Below are positions 1 through 13,467 of a stretch of 64,000 nt of DNA, piece after piece. Origin of the DNA: Stropharia rugosoannulata (Eukaryota > Basidiomycota > Agaricomycetes > Agaricales > Strophariaceae). The stretch is taken from contig JANCIK010000007.1 in the NCBI GenBank assembly GCA_028532985.1, forward strand, positions 2,046,001-2,110,000, read 5' to 3'. The notes beneath the pieces were generated by a model that was given only the letters and a program-made list of their open reading frames with translations, was not told the DNA's origin and ran no database searches. Position 1 is the stretch's first letter. Each line of letters begins with the position of its first letter. The translations under genes were made by a program, and so were the position numbers.

Positions 1-1210
1 GCCCGTTTGGATGCTATCATGCTAATAGCGCCGGGGATATTGGGTTTCCTGTTTCGTGGTCTGGCTTCCCCGTCCCCGCGGGCGGTATGTAAGATGGGTT
101 CTGGGTATGTATGTATGTATGATTTTCCACTTTTTCTGGAAGTGTTCTTGAGACGTTCGAAAATATTTGTGAGAGAATGCTTGGGAGGCAAACATATACA
201 CGTAGGAGAGGTGGTAATATGTGCGGTCACTTGCCGCTGATCCAACGCTGATCTCAAGCAGAACGCGCACACGCACACGGGCGTGGGTGTCGATGGTCCG
301 GGAAGGGGAGGTGGCGCCGGGAGAGCTTGCTAGGTTGGAATAGCGCATCCGGGCGGGACTACCATTGGATATGCGTATGGCAGTGACGTTAGCAGCTGTG
401 CAGGAGGCGACGGAGAAGCAGGACGGTAAGCTGCGCATGGGGAGAATCGCCCGCTTGATTTAGGATGGCCATAGGCGTGGGTGCGGTCTCGACCAGGACG
501 CAGGCAGCGGACGGCGCCGGGCGGACGGGCGTCTGGCACGCTGGGCGGAGCCGAAAAGCATTCTTCCGGGCACTTATGTAAGGCACTTTGCGCGTATTTG
601 GACACCGCCTGACATAATGCGCTTGGTCGCGTTTGGCGCATGCTTAGTAAGCCAAAAATAGGGCGTGTGCGAAGAAAAAGTGACACGGGGCTCGGCGCAG
701 ATGCGATCGGTGCGCAGATCGGGCGGGGGCGATCTGGGGGGCGTTGGGCGTGGGCACCCCCTGCGAGCGAGCGAGGGCGTTGCTCATCGTCGCGCTCGAC
801 GATGGCGAGGGAAGAGCGGGACATGCGCATATACGTGCATGCATGACCAGCGTGCATGCGCGGGCGGACGGGAGCTGCCGTGGGCGGGGGAGCGTGCATG
901 CGCGGCAGGATGGATGAGCGTGCGTGATAGAGTACATATATGGATGGGGTGACGGCCCTGACGTCCGTTTTTTTGCTCTCCCCTCCACCGTCCCCCCACA
1001 TCCCCCACACATTCCTCCGCTCCCTGTCCCCGCCACGCTCATCACTCACGGCGCACGGGCCCCAGCGCACCCAGACGCTCCCCCCCAACACGATTCACCG
1101 CTGCACACGCGAGCACGCCAGCGTCCGTGCAAGCCATCTGCAGCACCCAGTACGTGTCTCTGTGCCTCCTGCGGGCCAGCCCCTTCCTTACCCCTTCCTC
1201 TAGCACTCCC
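1..1210. other. Upstream region of the RRM-like gene
   Basis: This GC-rich stretch holds no gene I can support. The open frames on both strands (for example the long minus-strand frame at 330-1091) are low-complexity Arg/Pro/His-rich shadows. Several TGCATGC-like motifs lie at 838-900 and a TATA-like TACATATATGG lies near 931, but it is about 270 bp from the chosen start, so its role is uncertain. A pyrimidine-rich tract at about 970-1110 is typical of basidiomycete promoters. Confidence 0.5.
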
Positions 1211-4200
1211 ATGGCACACTCTCTCAGCGCCGCCGCGCCGGTGGTGCCCAGCAGAGACACCAAGCCGCTACGGGCGCATACACCTACCCCCCAGCCACTA
1301 CCCCCACAATCATCCCCTCTAGTTTCTTCCCCAGCCACCACATCCTTCACCCCCAGCGCTTCCGGGGCGAGCTCTCTTTCATCGCCCACCACCATTCCGC
1401 CATCGTCGGCGACGACAGCAAGCATCCCCATAGGCGTCGCACCCACAGAGAAACACATTACCGCGCATACACCCCCGCCGACTCCCCCCCTCCCCAGCAG
1501 ACCAGCGACCGCTGCGACACTGACTCCGACACGTCTAGTCCAGGCCCAGGAACTTCCCTCGCCGCCTCCTTCCCCTGTCTTGCCTGCGCTCAAGTCGTCA
1601 ACTAGCTCACGAGACACCGCTCCGCCCTTGGCGCGCAATGCAGCAGAGCAAGAAGTGTCCCTTGAACAGAGCATGACCAACCCCTGTGCTCATGGTGCCA
1701 GACTACAAGCCGCCGTGGGCGACAGCTCAGCGTGCTCAGAGGACGAGGCCGTGTTGGCATACTCCATGGCAGGCCCCTCCAATGACCCCCAGACCCCGAT
1801 CCCGCCACCGATCGCGTCCCATCCGATCCGCGATACCTCTGAGACACCCGACACAGGGCATGTTTCCGCTCTTACGGGCAGCGCAGCTATGCCTGTCATG
1901 ACAGACCACGCAGCTTACAACCCGGAATCAGGCGCCATCGCTGACGCAGCGGGGCATGAAGAGCTCGAAGATGTGCTGGCGAGCAGCGAGGTCGCGGACG
2001 AAGCCCGCCGCGCGAGACGCGTGCGCCGCTGGCTCGCGAGCCAATGCCGGCTCAGCATGCTCGTGGGCTCGGGCGCGGAGTACGATGCGGGAGAGTATGA
2101 TTATGATTATGATGACGAAGAAGAAGACGAGGAGGAGGGCGATTTCGAGGAAGGGTTGTACGAGAAGGACGGAGGGCGGTGGGTGACGGGGCAGCGTGGT
2201 TCCATTGCAGGACAAGAAAAGGCGCGAGGAGAGGAAGGAGACGACGATGCTCACGAGCTTGAGTATGACCTGCGCGCGGACTCGCCGTTGCTCGGGTTCA
2301 GCCTAGTCGGCCCCGCATCCGCGCAGGGACAGCCTCAGTTCGCGCAGCGCGACGTTGATAAGGTACGATCCCATTTCCCCCTTTTCATTCATTGCATATG
2401 AGATATCGGGCTAAGCACGCCTACACCACTTCTAGCCGCTTCCTACGCTTCCGCCGCCTGAAGTTAGCGTTAGCCCCACGACAGTCACACTGGCCGCGTC
2501 CGCCGCCTCCGCCCGCACGACACAGTTTAACCACCTCCACCACCACCACCTTGACCCCAGCTCGACGACGGTCGACAGTGAAAACACACACCTGAGACCG
2601 GACACAAATTCTACCACCACCACAAAAGAGACAGCGACGAAGATGACGGGTACGGGTGCGCTGCGCAGACCGAACACACAGACTCACTCCCCTGCGTCGT
2701 CCGGCGGGTACACACCCCCTGTGTCTTCTGCGCCAGTCAACCACCAGCAGCCCCTGCGAGACGGTGAATACGCACATATGCAATCGCATTCGACAGTTGC
2801 ACCTCCAGTCACGAGCGCGAGGACGCGGGTACACTCGCAGTCTGCATCGGTGCAGATGCTGTATAACCCAGGCGCGAAACACCACGTACTTCAAGACTAC
2901 AGGCGAGATGAAAAGCAGGAGGGCGAGGAGGGACAGCGAGATGAGCACAACCAGCCCGAACCGGCTATGTACCACCTCCCGACGGCGATGCGCCGCTCGC
3001 GCTCGTCCTCGCAGATGCTGCTTTCGCCTGGCATGGCACCGCTGCAGACTCGGACGCAGGTCCAGACACCAACACAGGTGTCAGCGCAGACGCAGACGCA
3101 GGCGCAGACACCCATACATGCACAATACCTGGCGAACGGGCCTACACCAACGCTTCGCTCTGCGCGTTCATCCCTCGGCCCGCACCACTCGTTCGCGCTC
3201 GGATCCGGATCTGGCGCTGGGTTTGGGTTTGGGTATGGGTACGGTGCGGGGATAAGCTCGAGCTCGGGCGCAGCTTCGGTTGCGGGGTACACTTACGCCC
3301 CGCGTAGCTCGAGCCTCGCCGCGTCGCCTATGATCCTCTCTGCGTCGCCCGCTATGTCGCGGCATATGTCCCTCGGCCCTTCGCCTGTTGGGAGCCACGC
3401 GTCGTTGGCGCCGTCGCCGATGACGCGTCATGCTTCGCTCGCGCCTTCTGTTGCGCCTTCCGTTGTGCCTTCCGTTGCGCCGTCGCCTATGCTCCAGGCG
3501 TCGCCGCTCCCGCCGATGACGCGCCAGGCGTCGCTTGCTCCTTCCCATGCGCCGTCTGTTGCACCCTCGCCAGCAGCTACGCGGCACACCTCGCTCGCGC
3601 CCTCGCCTATGCTCCAGACGTCGCCACTCCCTCCCGTACTACAAGCGTCGCCGCTCCCGCCCAGTGCGCCCCCGACACGCCGCTCGCGTGCGGGTTCGCT
3701 CAGCGCGGCGATGAGTCTGAGCCTGAGCATGGCGCCTGTGGGTGAGGCTGCGGCGGTTGGTGGTGGGGCAACGGGTGAGGATGACCCGGTACAGGGCCAC
3801 TCGAGCACGGGGAGTATTGGCGCGGGGATGCGTGACGCGGTCTATATCGACTCGGAGGACGTGAAGGCGAGGCTGGACGAGCTGCTTGCGCAGGCGGGCG
3901 AGGAGCGGGAGGTGGAACTGGAACGTGGGATGGGGTTAGGGCTGGAACATGGAATGGGGTTGGGCTTGGAAGGCGTGGACGAACGAGCGGGAGGGGAGGT
4001 TGTTATGAAGGACGCGCTAATGGGCCGCGACCCCGCCGAGGAGGAGGAAGCGGCGAATGCGCTGTGCACGCCACCACCGTCTGCGCTTGGAATTGGGTTC
4101 CCGCCGAATGTGTATGCGACGCCCACCAATGCGAATGCATACTCGAACTCGGTAGGGCGCGTCGTCGTCGCGCCGTCCTCGACTACTTCGGTTGGTGCTT

Positions 4201-7200
4201 CTGGCGCACCACACTCTCCGGGCTCTGCTGCCTCGCGCCCGTTGCTTGGCCATCGCTCAGCACAGGCGTCCCAGGCGTCCTTGCGCTCGATCTCGATCTC
4301 GACGCAGTCGCACCCGTATATGACGCAGCACGCATCGTCGTCGCAGGTCTACCTCGGCCCTGCCAGCGCTCAGACTGCGTCGTCCCAGCCGCAGTCGCCT
4401 GCTGCGTACTCGCCACAGCAGTTGTTGCCCACGGGGTCTTATTCGCATTCTCACTCGCATTCTCACTCCCAAGCCCACTCGCAGACGCCTTCGCAGGCTC
4501 ATTCGCGCGCGGGTTCGCTCGCATCCTCGGGTAGCCGGCGCCGCTCACAACCGCGCTCGTCGCGTATCCACTCGCGCGCGGCGTCCCGCGAGGGTATGAA
4601 CGGCGCGGCTGTGTCTGTGACCTCATCCCCCGCCCCAGTGCACGCGCGGCTTTCTCGCTCGTCATCGGCACTTATGAGTGCGCAGGCGCAGGCGCATAGC
4701 AGGAGCCACAGCCGCGCGGGCTCGGGTGCGTCCCCGATGACGATGAGCATGAGCATCCCTGTGCCGGTGCCAGTGCGCACCGAGCCTGCGGAGAAGCCTA
4801 CGCGTCCGCCGCCTGCCCCGCCGCTTGACTTGGGCGTTGCGGGCCTGGGCCTTGGGCCCGCGCAGGGAGGGGCGGAGGAGACGAATGGGTATGATCAGGC
4901 ACGGGAAGGCGGGGAGGAGAAACCGACGTACGCGGAGGTGGATGCGGAGGTGACGGGAAGGGAAGAGGAAGAGGAAGACATGTCGGATGAGGAGCTCGAG
5001 CGGTTACAGTTCCTCCGTGGGTTGCGCCTCGAAGACCGGATGGAGGAGTTTAGAGGCGTCGATTTCCCTTCGGGTCTGGATGATGGGTTCGCCGCTGCGG
5101 ATGCGGCAACGGAGGAGCGTGCGATGGAGGACGAGGAAGGCGTGCTCCCGGAAGAACATTCGGACCGCGAGCCCGAGCCCGAGCCCGCACCAGCGATGAT
5201 GGGCTCAATGTCGCGCTGGAGCCTTGGGAGCTCGGTCATGGACGACCCGCCGGAGGGAGAGAAGAAGAAGAAGCGCAAGAGTTTCGTGACTGCATTTGGC
5301 GGCGGTGGAGGCGGGTCCACGGGTGGTGAGGCGGGGGATGCGCAGGGCACGGCGGCAAATGGTCCAAAGAAGCGTGGAAGGCTCGCGTCGTTCATTTCGA
5401 GGCTCTCCGGTGTCGGTGTTGGCGGCACGGTTAGTGCCCCAGGGACGACGCCGAGCTCCCCGGGCGTGGTGCCCCAGTCGCCTGCGAACTCCGGCTTCCC
5501 TGATGGTAATACCCCCGCGTCTGACCCGTACGCGGTCCCCCCTGTGCCTGCGGTCCCGACTGCGTTGATGCCCTCGCCTGCAATTGTCGAAGCCGCCGTG
5601 CGCAGAGTCAAGAGTCACGAAAGCATTCAAGGCATCGAGGTAACGGGGTCTGTACAGGGCACGTGGGACCCTCATCCACCTTCCAAGACTAGCGCGGCGG
5701 TGTCCCCCACCAGGCTGCGCAATGCGCCCTTACCTGCTGGTCAACAACGCCCGGCCCAGGCTCCCCCGCTGATGAAGGCGTACTCCGCCGACGTACTGGG
5801 TGCTAGCCCGCCGTTCGCGTCCACGCGCAAGGGCCCGTCGCGCATTGTGTGGCAGACGGAGCTGGACGACGCGGAGCGCGGCGAGCGTGGGGAGAAGGTC
5901 GCGGCGCTGGGCGGACTCCGCGCGCGCTCGAATACTTTGGGCGATGTGACGCTGCTCGCTTCCCGCCGCCCGGCGCTGTACAAGTCGGCGTCGGCATCTG
6001 TGCTTGTACCTGCGGTGGGCCAGCAGCGCGTGCCGCTGGCGCTTGCTAGGAGGGCACCGGGCGCGATACATACCAGGATCCAGTACCACGGCCCACCGGC
6101 GGTTCAGGACGACAGCATGCCGCCCACACCGTCGTCGATCGCGTCTACGGAGATCGAGGAGGAGGACGAGGAGGACGATTATGGGGTGGAGGACCAGGAG
6201 CGCAGCAGGCTCCGCCGCGAGTACGAGCACGAGGAGCGCTGGGCGCGGCTCCGCGCGAACTATACGGATGTCGACCCGCGCGTGCATATGCTGCCTACGA
6301 TCCCGCAGTCCCCGCCGCCGCCTGAGCCAGGCGTGCCCACCAAAGTCGAGACGGTGTTGCAATCACTCGCCCCAGCGCCACCTGTGGCGCCTTCCTCTGC
6401 ACCTGCACCGTCCGCGGAGCAGCGCCAGCGCCTCAAGAGCATGCCCAGTCTTGTCCACATCCGCAGCGGCCTGGGCGCGGGAACGGGGCCTGGCTCCCCA
6501 CCTGCGTCGGCGTCGACGGCGGACTTCGGTGGTGGTGTGAATCCTCCGCCTGTGAGTGCGAGGGCGGGCAAGAGCAGCGTGTTCCGAGGCTTCGTCGAGC
6601 GCATGGGCTTTGCTGGCTCGTCTGCGAACAATACCGCCAATAACAGTCCGCTGTCGTCCTACCCCGGCACGCCGCTCTCTCCCGCATCTAGTCAGCTGCC
6701 CGGTGTACTTGGGAATGCGAGCACAAATGCAAGCTTTGATGCTCTGGCGCACTACCCCTCAAATGGGTATAGCGACTCTGGCATGCGCTCGCCGTCCCAT
6801 TCGCCGACGACGTCGATGGCGATTGGCGGTGCGCTCAAGGAGGGCGGGGTGTTCGCGCCTGGTGGACTGCTGGGCAAGAAGAAGCCGAAGAGGAAGCTCG
6901 TTATTAGCGGTGTCCCGCCTAATAATACGCCTGCGTTCGAGGCTGTGAAGAACTGGTGTGAGGTACGATGCTCTCCGAGCTTTTGTTGAGATATATGGAG
7001 GCTAACCAGTGTTTGTGCGTGGACAGTCATTTGGCGAAGTGAGGGAGATGACGCGGGGCCAGAACGGGAACCTGTACATCGACTTCAAGAAGGCGAGCGT
7101 TGCGGATATGGTATGTGCTGTTTCTGTGCCTATCAACTTTATATACCCTGTCCTCCCCACTGTCTGATGCGGTACTTGGTACCATTGTTCGTGGACTTCT

Positions 7201-7526
7201 GCACGGGGGATGGATAGACTTTATGTATATTTATCCCTGCCATGCACTTCTCTGCATCAGCCGAGCGCGTCGTGCCTCAGCAGCTGAGGAGACCGTATTC
7301 GACTCGCTGATAACGGATATCTTTGGTCGGGCACTTTGATGTCTCCTGCCTAGTGGGTCAAGAGGAGCGCTGCTTTTATTCTATTTTTGGTCTTGGATGA
7401 CTCGATGGAACCGAATGCTAACATTGATTGATCGGTAATTAGGTGTGTCGCGTCCAAGCTCAAGTTTCCATCAAAGGCGCAGGCAGCGTGTCGCTCTCGT
7501 GGTATACCAAGTCCAAACCGACCTGA
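1211..7526 (+). CDS. Large disordered protein with C-terminal RRM-like domain
   Basis: Four exons (1211-2362, 2436-6962, 7027-7110, 7443-7526) join in phase to give 1948 residues. The start ATG at 1211 was preferred over an upstream in-frame ATG at 1127 because the composition becomes gene-like there. Most of the protein is low complexity: Ser/Pro/Ala-rich, an acidic DYDYDDEEEDEEE tract near residue 295, imperfect repeats of the type RHASLAPSP at about 680-790, and an SHSHSHSHS tract near 1050. Residues about 1870-1948, spread over three exons, look like an RRM: KLVISGV (beta-1/RNP2-like), then GNLYIDF (RNP1-like), then a final strand. RRM proteins bind single-stranded RNA; the disordered arm suggests a regulatory or scaffold role, which is inference. 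The last intron is long (332 bp) but has a good branch site, GCTAAC. No orthologue is recognised by name. Confidence 0.82.
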
Positions 7527-8689
7527 ACATGAGAACAACCCCAGCAGCACGATTCTCAACAAAAGCAAAAGTTCGAATTCCACGACGTGGAACAACGATC
7601 GCAAACTAGAACAGCATTTTCCGACTATAGAGTTCAACATTCATCATCCATCTCAGCAAACACCGCAAGAGCAACAAGCATCCAATCGCACCGCATAGGC
7701 ATCCCCCCGCTTTCCATGATTTATTCGTATGCAAGTAACATCAACATCAACAACCTCCTAATCCGGTCTGCCTTCAGCGATCCCGTCCATCAAATCAACA
7801 GATACATAATCCGCCATATTTTTTTCCCGAAAAATTGTGTTACTTTCCTGCAGCATTCTTTTTTTTTCTCCTTTTTTTTCTCGTCCAGTATTCGTAGTTT
7901 CGCTATTTTCTTTGGTCTTTCTCTTTAATACCTATTGCCTTCCATACATCCCTCCTCGTCGACTTACCCAGGACACGCACATATCATCCATCGAACTCAC
8001 TGACATCACCCGAGCACCGAACACAACAGACAAACCACGCTCTTTGCCCCGCCTCGTGCAAATCTGACAGCCTTGGCCTGCGCCTGTCACGCGCCTACAC
8101 TCATTCACGACTTTTCTTCGTCGCCACTGCAGCATATTCTTCTAATCGGAAGTCATCCACACTCATTCTGTGCAACACCAACACTCTCACCAACTACTAC
8201 GCTAATCATACGGCTTCGTCACAATTTACATTCGCGACATGGTATCGCGTACAACAATCGTTAATAATCGGCTCTACTACCCTATCCTGCTCGGTCGCTC
8301 GGCTCAGGTGTATCAGTATAATCGGATTCGGTCACTTCACCCTTACTACTCCCCCTCTGTGTGTATCTCTCTGGATTTCTCGACAGTCCTATTCAAACTT
8401 GGTGTATCTTATCTCAGCGCCTCGCGCGCTTCCTCCTTCCCTGCAGTATGCTACTACTTCCTCTATTACTTGCATAGCATACTAGCACGATCAGCCGACT
8501 TAGGATACAGTTCAAAATATTTATTGTATGGATAGCGATCTTTTCTTTCTCTCTCTTTCTCTTTCTTGTAATCATTTGTCGTGCTCTTTTTGCGCGCCTT
8601 TACTGGTCGCCATGGGTACTTACTACTTGTGTTTTAAACTTTTGTGTGTGTGTTTGATTAGGCGAGGAAAATAGAAAGAATAACAGATG
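7527..8689. other. 3' untranslated and intergenic region
   Basis: No gene is supported here. The sequence is pyrimidine-rich with short Thr/Ser/Ile-rich frames on the plus strand that lack family signatures. The first few hundred bases probably hold the 3' UTR of the upstream gene. TC-rich microsatellite-like tracts lie at about 7855-7925 and 8540-8570. Confidence 0.5.
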
Positions 8690-9462
8690 ATTTTGTGTTA
8701 CGTGGATTCCCAATAGTTGCAGGCGGCTCAAAGTACTGCATAAGCATTGTTATTTACTGTGCGAGGAACGACGATGAATCGATGACGCAAGCACCAAGTT
8801 CTATCGAACTCAGCAATACCTTGGCACGCCTCGCTCATGTTGTGTCACCGGAAAGGGAATGTGTGACTCTGCCGTGAAAGTACATGCTTGTGGCACAGTC
8901 CTTCAAGATGAGCAGACAAGTTTTTCTAAAGGATGCCTGGTTGAGAACCAGCAGAGCGGGTTATAATATTACATGAGCGCGATATTTGGAGACATTGAAA
9001 AGATTTTGTGATTCCAGATCAGCTAGCGCCGCTTGTTGCTGACGGCAGTTATAAAAAATATTTCATTTTCATGACCATTGTCGCAGACTACAAAGGAAAG
9101 CCTACAAATCCAAGTATCCTATGACAGTGTTGTTGGACTACAAGGGGCTGCAGTGGACTGTAGACTATCGCAATTGCTGATATGAGCTAAGGTCCGAAAT
9201 GCTGGTACACTATCAGACACGTGAAATGTCGTTGTCCAAACTCAATGACACCAGCGAGTACTACGCTCCATTTATGCTGTTATTTGACCGCTTCTGGTCA
9301 GAGCTTGAGGAGAGCAGGACTACGTGGGATAGATTTGAGCTAGGCCAGGTTGTGGCAGAAGTGAAGCGCTCCCATGAACGGTCTATCTCCCACGGTAGCG
9401 AGGAAACACTGCCTTGTCAAAAACGCGCGCGAGTGGACAGTATGCATGCGAGTGTTTTCTAA
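8690..9462 (+). pseudogene. Decayed FunK1-type protein kinase copy
   Basis: Pieces of this stretch match the intact kinase downstream (9862-12541) in the same order, in shifting frames. Around 8915 a VFLKDAWL-like segment matches VLKDVWL (the beta-3 lysine region). Around 9035-9080 DGSYKKYF is shared with the intact gene. The frame 9199-9462 matches its C-terminus: HYQTRE, then FWSELEESRTTWDRFEL, then a basic tail. The catalytic HRD and DLE regions are missing and stops and frameshifts separate the pieces, so the copy is dead and internally deleted. It is most simply a tandem duplicate of its neighbour. Confidence 0.8.
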
Positions 9463-9861
9463 TTTTATTCATGTACATCAACCGATAAACGAGGCACCGT
9501 AGTATCAGAAGATACTCGATTTGTTCTATCGCTTGTAGAGCTTCCCAGATTGGACGCCGATAATGCATGTTGTGCTACGCCTACCATTGTTCTGGTGCTT
9601 CCTGTGGCTTCTTATAAAATTTCTGTCACCGTCTGCCTCCGTCTTCGCAGTGATTTTCTCTCAAGTTGACATACAAAACGGAGTTTAGCGCAGAAAATTT
9701 CAAATCAATGGTCTGACAGCGCAGCAACAGCGTGGTTTGGAACAAGTTTGGAAAACTTCCTCCCATTGGGACCAAGTCCTTGTCAACTAGTATATATATC
9801 TTATCATATGGTTTTATTCCATTACCACCTCCCTTTCTCTGTCATTGGGCGAACAGGAACG

Positions 9862-12541
9862 ATGACTGACCTGAAGTGCGTACTACAAAGCACTACTAAA
9901 TGGGGCAGTTGTGCTGACTTTGCTCTTGTTTGCGACAGCCAACCAACAACACCGCCACAGTCAATCTCCACGTTGCAATTGTAAGCATCATAGGCCCTTT
10001 CTGTAATTATCTCTCATTTGCTTTTGTTTGAACGTTCTGCAGACCAGAGGTTACTCCAAGGCGAACTATAAGTGACGGCGGAGACAAGTCAATCCCAGAT
10101 CTACGGCCGGTCATAGCAAATGAAATGGATGGAGAGTTTGTAACATGCTCTGTTCCTCAATTCCTTACGCATTACATGCCATTCGCTCCAAGTGATGAGG
10201 TGGTCGACAGATTCGTTAGGGAAAATCTGAAGGCAACAAATCCAGATACTGTTCTCGAAACACAGCATGGCAAACTGGTTTTCAAGTCTTTCTCGACAGC
10301 GCCAACACAGAACGGCCCCAAGGAATCAGTGGCATATATGCCGTTGCTGGATATTGCAAATGCCATTTCCAAATACAAGTCCTTCCCAGGTCGACGTAAA
10401 ACTGGCACATCCTACCACCACTGTCCAGAAGACCGCCTTTTCAGTGACATTAGTGGAACCAAAACAAACAGAATCGACGCTTGCTTTCGCTTGCAGGAAG
10501 AAGAACGGCTCCATGTTACAAATATTGCGGTACCAATCGAACAGAAGCTTGACGTTTGGGAGGCTTATCAAGTGAGTGAGTGCGTTACATTAATATTCTT
10601 TTGATTCAAACTCTACTCCTCGCAGAATAATATTCAGCTTGTTTCAATGAATGTCCATACCATGAATGACGATCCTCGCCGCAAGTTTATTTTCGGGGTA
10701 TGTATCAATCCTTTCTATATATTCCAACTGTATCTGACGATAAGTATAGATCACGTTTGAATCCAACAAGGGTACTCTGTGGTATCAATGTAGATCCCAT
10801 TCTGCTGTTTCTCATCCCTTCAATTTTGTTGAGGTATGCCTTTATACTAAGTCGCCGTTGATGTCCTTGAATTAACCCATGTATGTTTTAGGACCCTACA
10901 ACGCTTATAAAGGTGTTCATGGCTTTTTTATTTGCCACGCAGGAAGAGCTTGGATATGATCCCATGGTTACGAAGTCTGAGGCTCGTGACGATGGTTCTT
11001 ACACGTACATCTACCATATCCCACAGCAGGGGACCGACCAGATTCGACATTATCGAGTAGAAAAACATCTTTCTTTCTACCGCACAAACAACATCACCGG
11101 AAGGATGAGTCGTGTATGGCTCGTTCGAGAAGTAAACCAGTTAGGCAAAACGATAAGCGGTTCTAGAAAATGTGTTTTGAAAGATGTGTGGCTTAGCAGG
11201 GACGCGGACACCGAGAGTACGATTCTTGGCTCCATTTTTGCGGATATCGAAGCATTTTTTCAACCTCGGGCCCTACCATTGGATGCCGACATGCAGGAGA
11301 TTCATGACCAACTATTACCATTTGTGACTGACGGCTCTTACAAGAAGTACTTCATGACTATTATGAATGAGTACATTGGTGAAGTCTCCCCTCCTACAGC
11401 GCCAGGTTCCGTGCCGAAACGAGGCCTTTTTGAGAAGCCTACGACATCTTTTCCAGTAGGATCAGCATCTCGTCATGTAACTGGAACTACGCATCCCATA
11501 GCATCTCAATCAACAACGATAAAGGACAAGGTTCTCCGCGAATATCTTCCACGCAAGCAATACCGTGTTGTTTTCGAAGAAGTTTGCGATGACCTTGAAC
11601 AAATTATGACCCTGGGCAAAGTCTTCACCGTCCTGTCGCAGGTGCACACCGGTAAGCCATTAATTGCAGTATGTCGAGGCTCGTTCCTTAGTGACACCTT
11701 TTGTCTTCTTTTCTCTGTTTCTTTTAGCTCTGAAACTCTTTTTTGTGGGCGGCTGGGTTCACAGGGATATTTCATGTGGCAATATTATGCTCTATGAAGC
11801 AAATGGTACACTTCAAGCCAAACTTTCGGACCTGGAATATGCGAAAAGGTATCCTCGCCCTGATGGCGCGCTTGGTGCTGCTGATCCAAAGACGGTTCGT
11901 TTTTTTATGCCGCATCTTATATGTGCTTAATGGTTGTACAGGGTACGGAAATGTTCATGGCGCTCGAAATCATGACTGGAAGCTTCATGTATAAAGGTCC
12001 AGAAGTGGACTTTCCAACGTACGCGGAAAGTGCAAATGAGGTATATAAGCCAGATACCGTGGTTGTGCATAACTTTCAGCACGATTTGGAGTCGGTTTTG
12101 TGGATCATACTCTATATGCTCATCGTCCGTTCTAAAGACAGACGGTCTCGTGAAATGGCGGACGAAATATTTTCCAGGAATAGCTTGACTTCGCGTGCTC
12201 TATGGCTCGAGAAGTCTTCAGGACTCGATCAGCGGTTAATCAATCAAGTTGATCCATCCCTCGAGAAGGTTGCACATGAGGTGGAGCGTCTCCGATTGAC
12301 ACTGGTTAGACACTATAGATCACGAGAAGCTAAGGATCGTTTGAAGGACGTTGGAACGTTTGCCAGGACTATGATGGTGGTAGATGGCTTCTGGGCTGAG
12401 GTTGAGAAAAGCAGGGATATGTGGGATCAAACTGAATTGGTACGCCGAAGGCCTGGGGAAGTCACCACTACATTTAAGCGCTCCAAACCCAGCTCCGCTC
12501 CTACAGAGGGTTCGAAGAAGTCAAAGCGTGCTCGAAAGTAA
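9862..12541 (+). CDS. FunK1-family fungal protein kinase
   Basis: Seven exons (9862-9980, 10043-10571, 10626-10697, 10750-10833, 10892-11651, 11728-11894, 11942-12541) join in phase to give 776 residues. The kinase signature is clear: VLKDVWL with the beta-3 lysine, WVHRDISCGNIML as catalytic loop, and KLSDLEYAK with DLE in place of DFG, which is usual for the fungal-specific FunK1 family. GTEMFMALEI replaces the usual activation-segment end and is followed by the KGPEVDF region. Upstream, WYQCRSHSAVSHPFNF fits the conserved N-terminal half of the family. The C-terminus is basic (KKSKRARK). FunK1 kinases are expanded in mushroom-forming fungi; substrates are generally unknown. The gene looks intact and follows a dead copy in the same orientation. 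Confidence 0.9.
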
Positions 12542-12869
12542 TTGGTGCTATCTTATTTAGACTTAGTAGACTTGACTTACATCGACATACAACACAATAT
12601 GGCGTTCTGTAGAGTAACTTATACATAGTCTTGTTTTAGAGTAGAGCATTGGAGTAAAGGCGGCACACTCAAGGCGGTCCTCATGGCCGGGTTAATGTAC
12701 ATGCGCGGGTGGGATAAGCACGACGTCGATGCGCGGGAGGGTCACATATAAATTATTGAAGCCATTAGCCAGAAGAGATGTTTTTGGGCCGAAGCAAGTG
12801 TAAGTAAAGCCTTAAAAATGTATCCCGCGACTGGACTCGAATAAAGCAAATAAACAAATAAATACAGGA
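12542..12869. other. Short intergenic region after FunK1 gene
   Basis: No gene or repeat is recognised. AT-rich sequence directly after the kinase stop probably includes its 3' UTR. Confidence 0.5.
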
Positions 12870-13467
12870 GTGCATCATGGCAAGTGCATTCAAATGCAGC
12901 CGGAAAACAAATGTGTTCCTATATCCCATTTGCCTAATGAAATCATTGCCGCCGTCTTTCTCTGGGTCAAGGAATCTCTCAAAAAATATACTACAATTGT
13001 ATCTATGATAAAATGTGTGCTGGATGTATTTTTAGGAGCCTACTCTATACCTGTAAGCAATTTGTGTCAAAATCAGTTGTGGTTGGTACGTGGCGCATAC
13101 ACCGCAGCAGGGCGCGGCAAGCGCGGCACACCGCGTCAAAATCACCTGGCCCGAGCAGAAGGCGGGCGCCTATGCAACTTACCACAACCATAATGACCTG
13201 CTGGAGTGGATCAGAGCTAGTCATGTCAGTTCCTGGTGGAGAGAGATTGCATTGGATCTTGCCCAGCTATGGACTACAATTCCACTTTGGAATGCTCTTT
13301 GGGCAGAGCAGATCCTCAGACGCTCAAAACAGACTCCTTTGCAGATCAGATACGCCTTTCACAAGTATTATTGCACGCTGGAACTGCTCCGACAAGCTTT
13401 AGGTCACTCAGAGACTCTCAAATGCATTTATATTATTGGAATATCAATAAACCAAGGAGTGGAATAA
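12870..13467 (+). pseudogene. F-box protein relic
   Basis: At about 12915-12965 the frame reads VPISHLPNEIIAAVFLWV, a recognisable F-box core (the LP.EI..IF pattern). About 13195-13330 reads ASHVSSWWREIALDLAQLW followed by WTTIPLWN, matching the stretch after the F-box in the large Agaricomycete F-box family (ASHVC..WR.IAL..P.LWT.I). The two parts are in different frames with stops between them, and the usual several-hundred-residue C-terminal repeat region is absent. F-box proteins recruit substrates to SCF ubiquitin ligases; this copy is too short and broken to do so. An intron-rich reading could rescue part of it, but not the missing C-terminus. Confidence 0.6.

Noticed and set aside
330..1091. 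253-codon minus-strand open frame upstream of the first gene
   Set aside because: It is Arg/Pro/His-rich, overlaps several other long frames in the same GC-rich stretch and shows no domain or splice signals.
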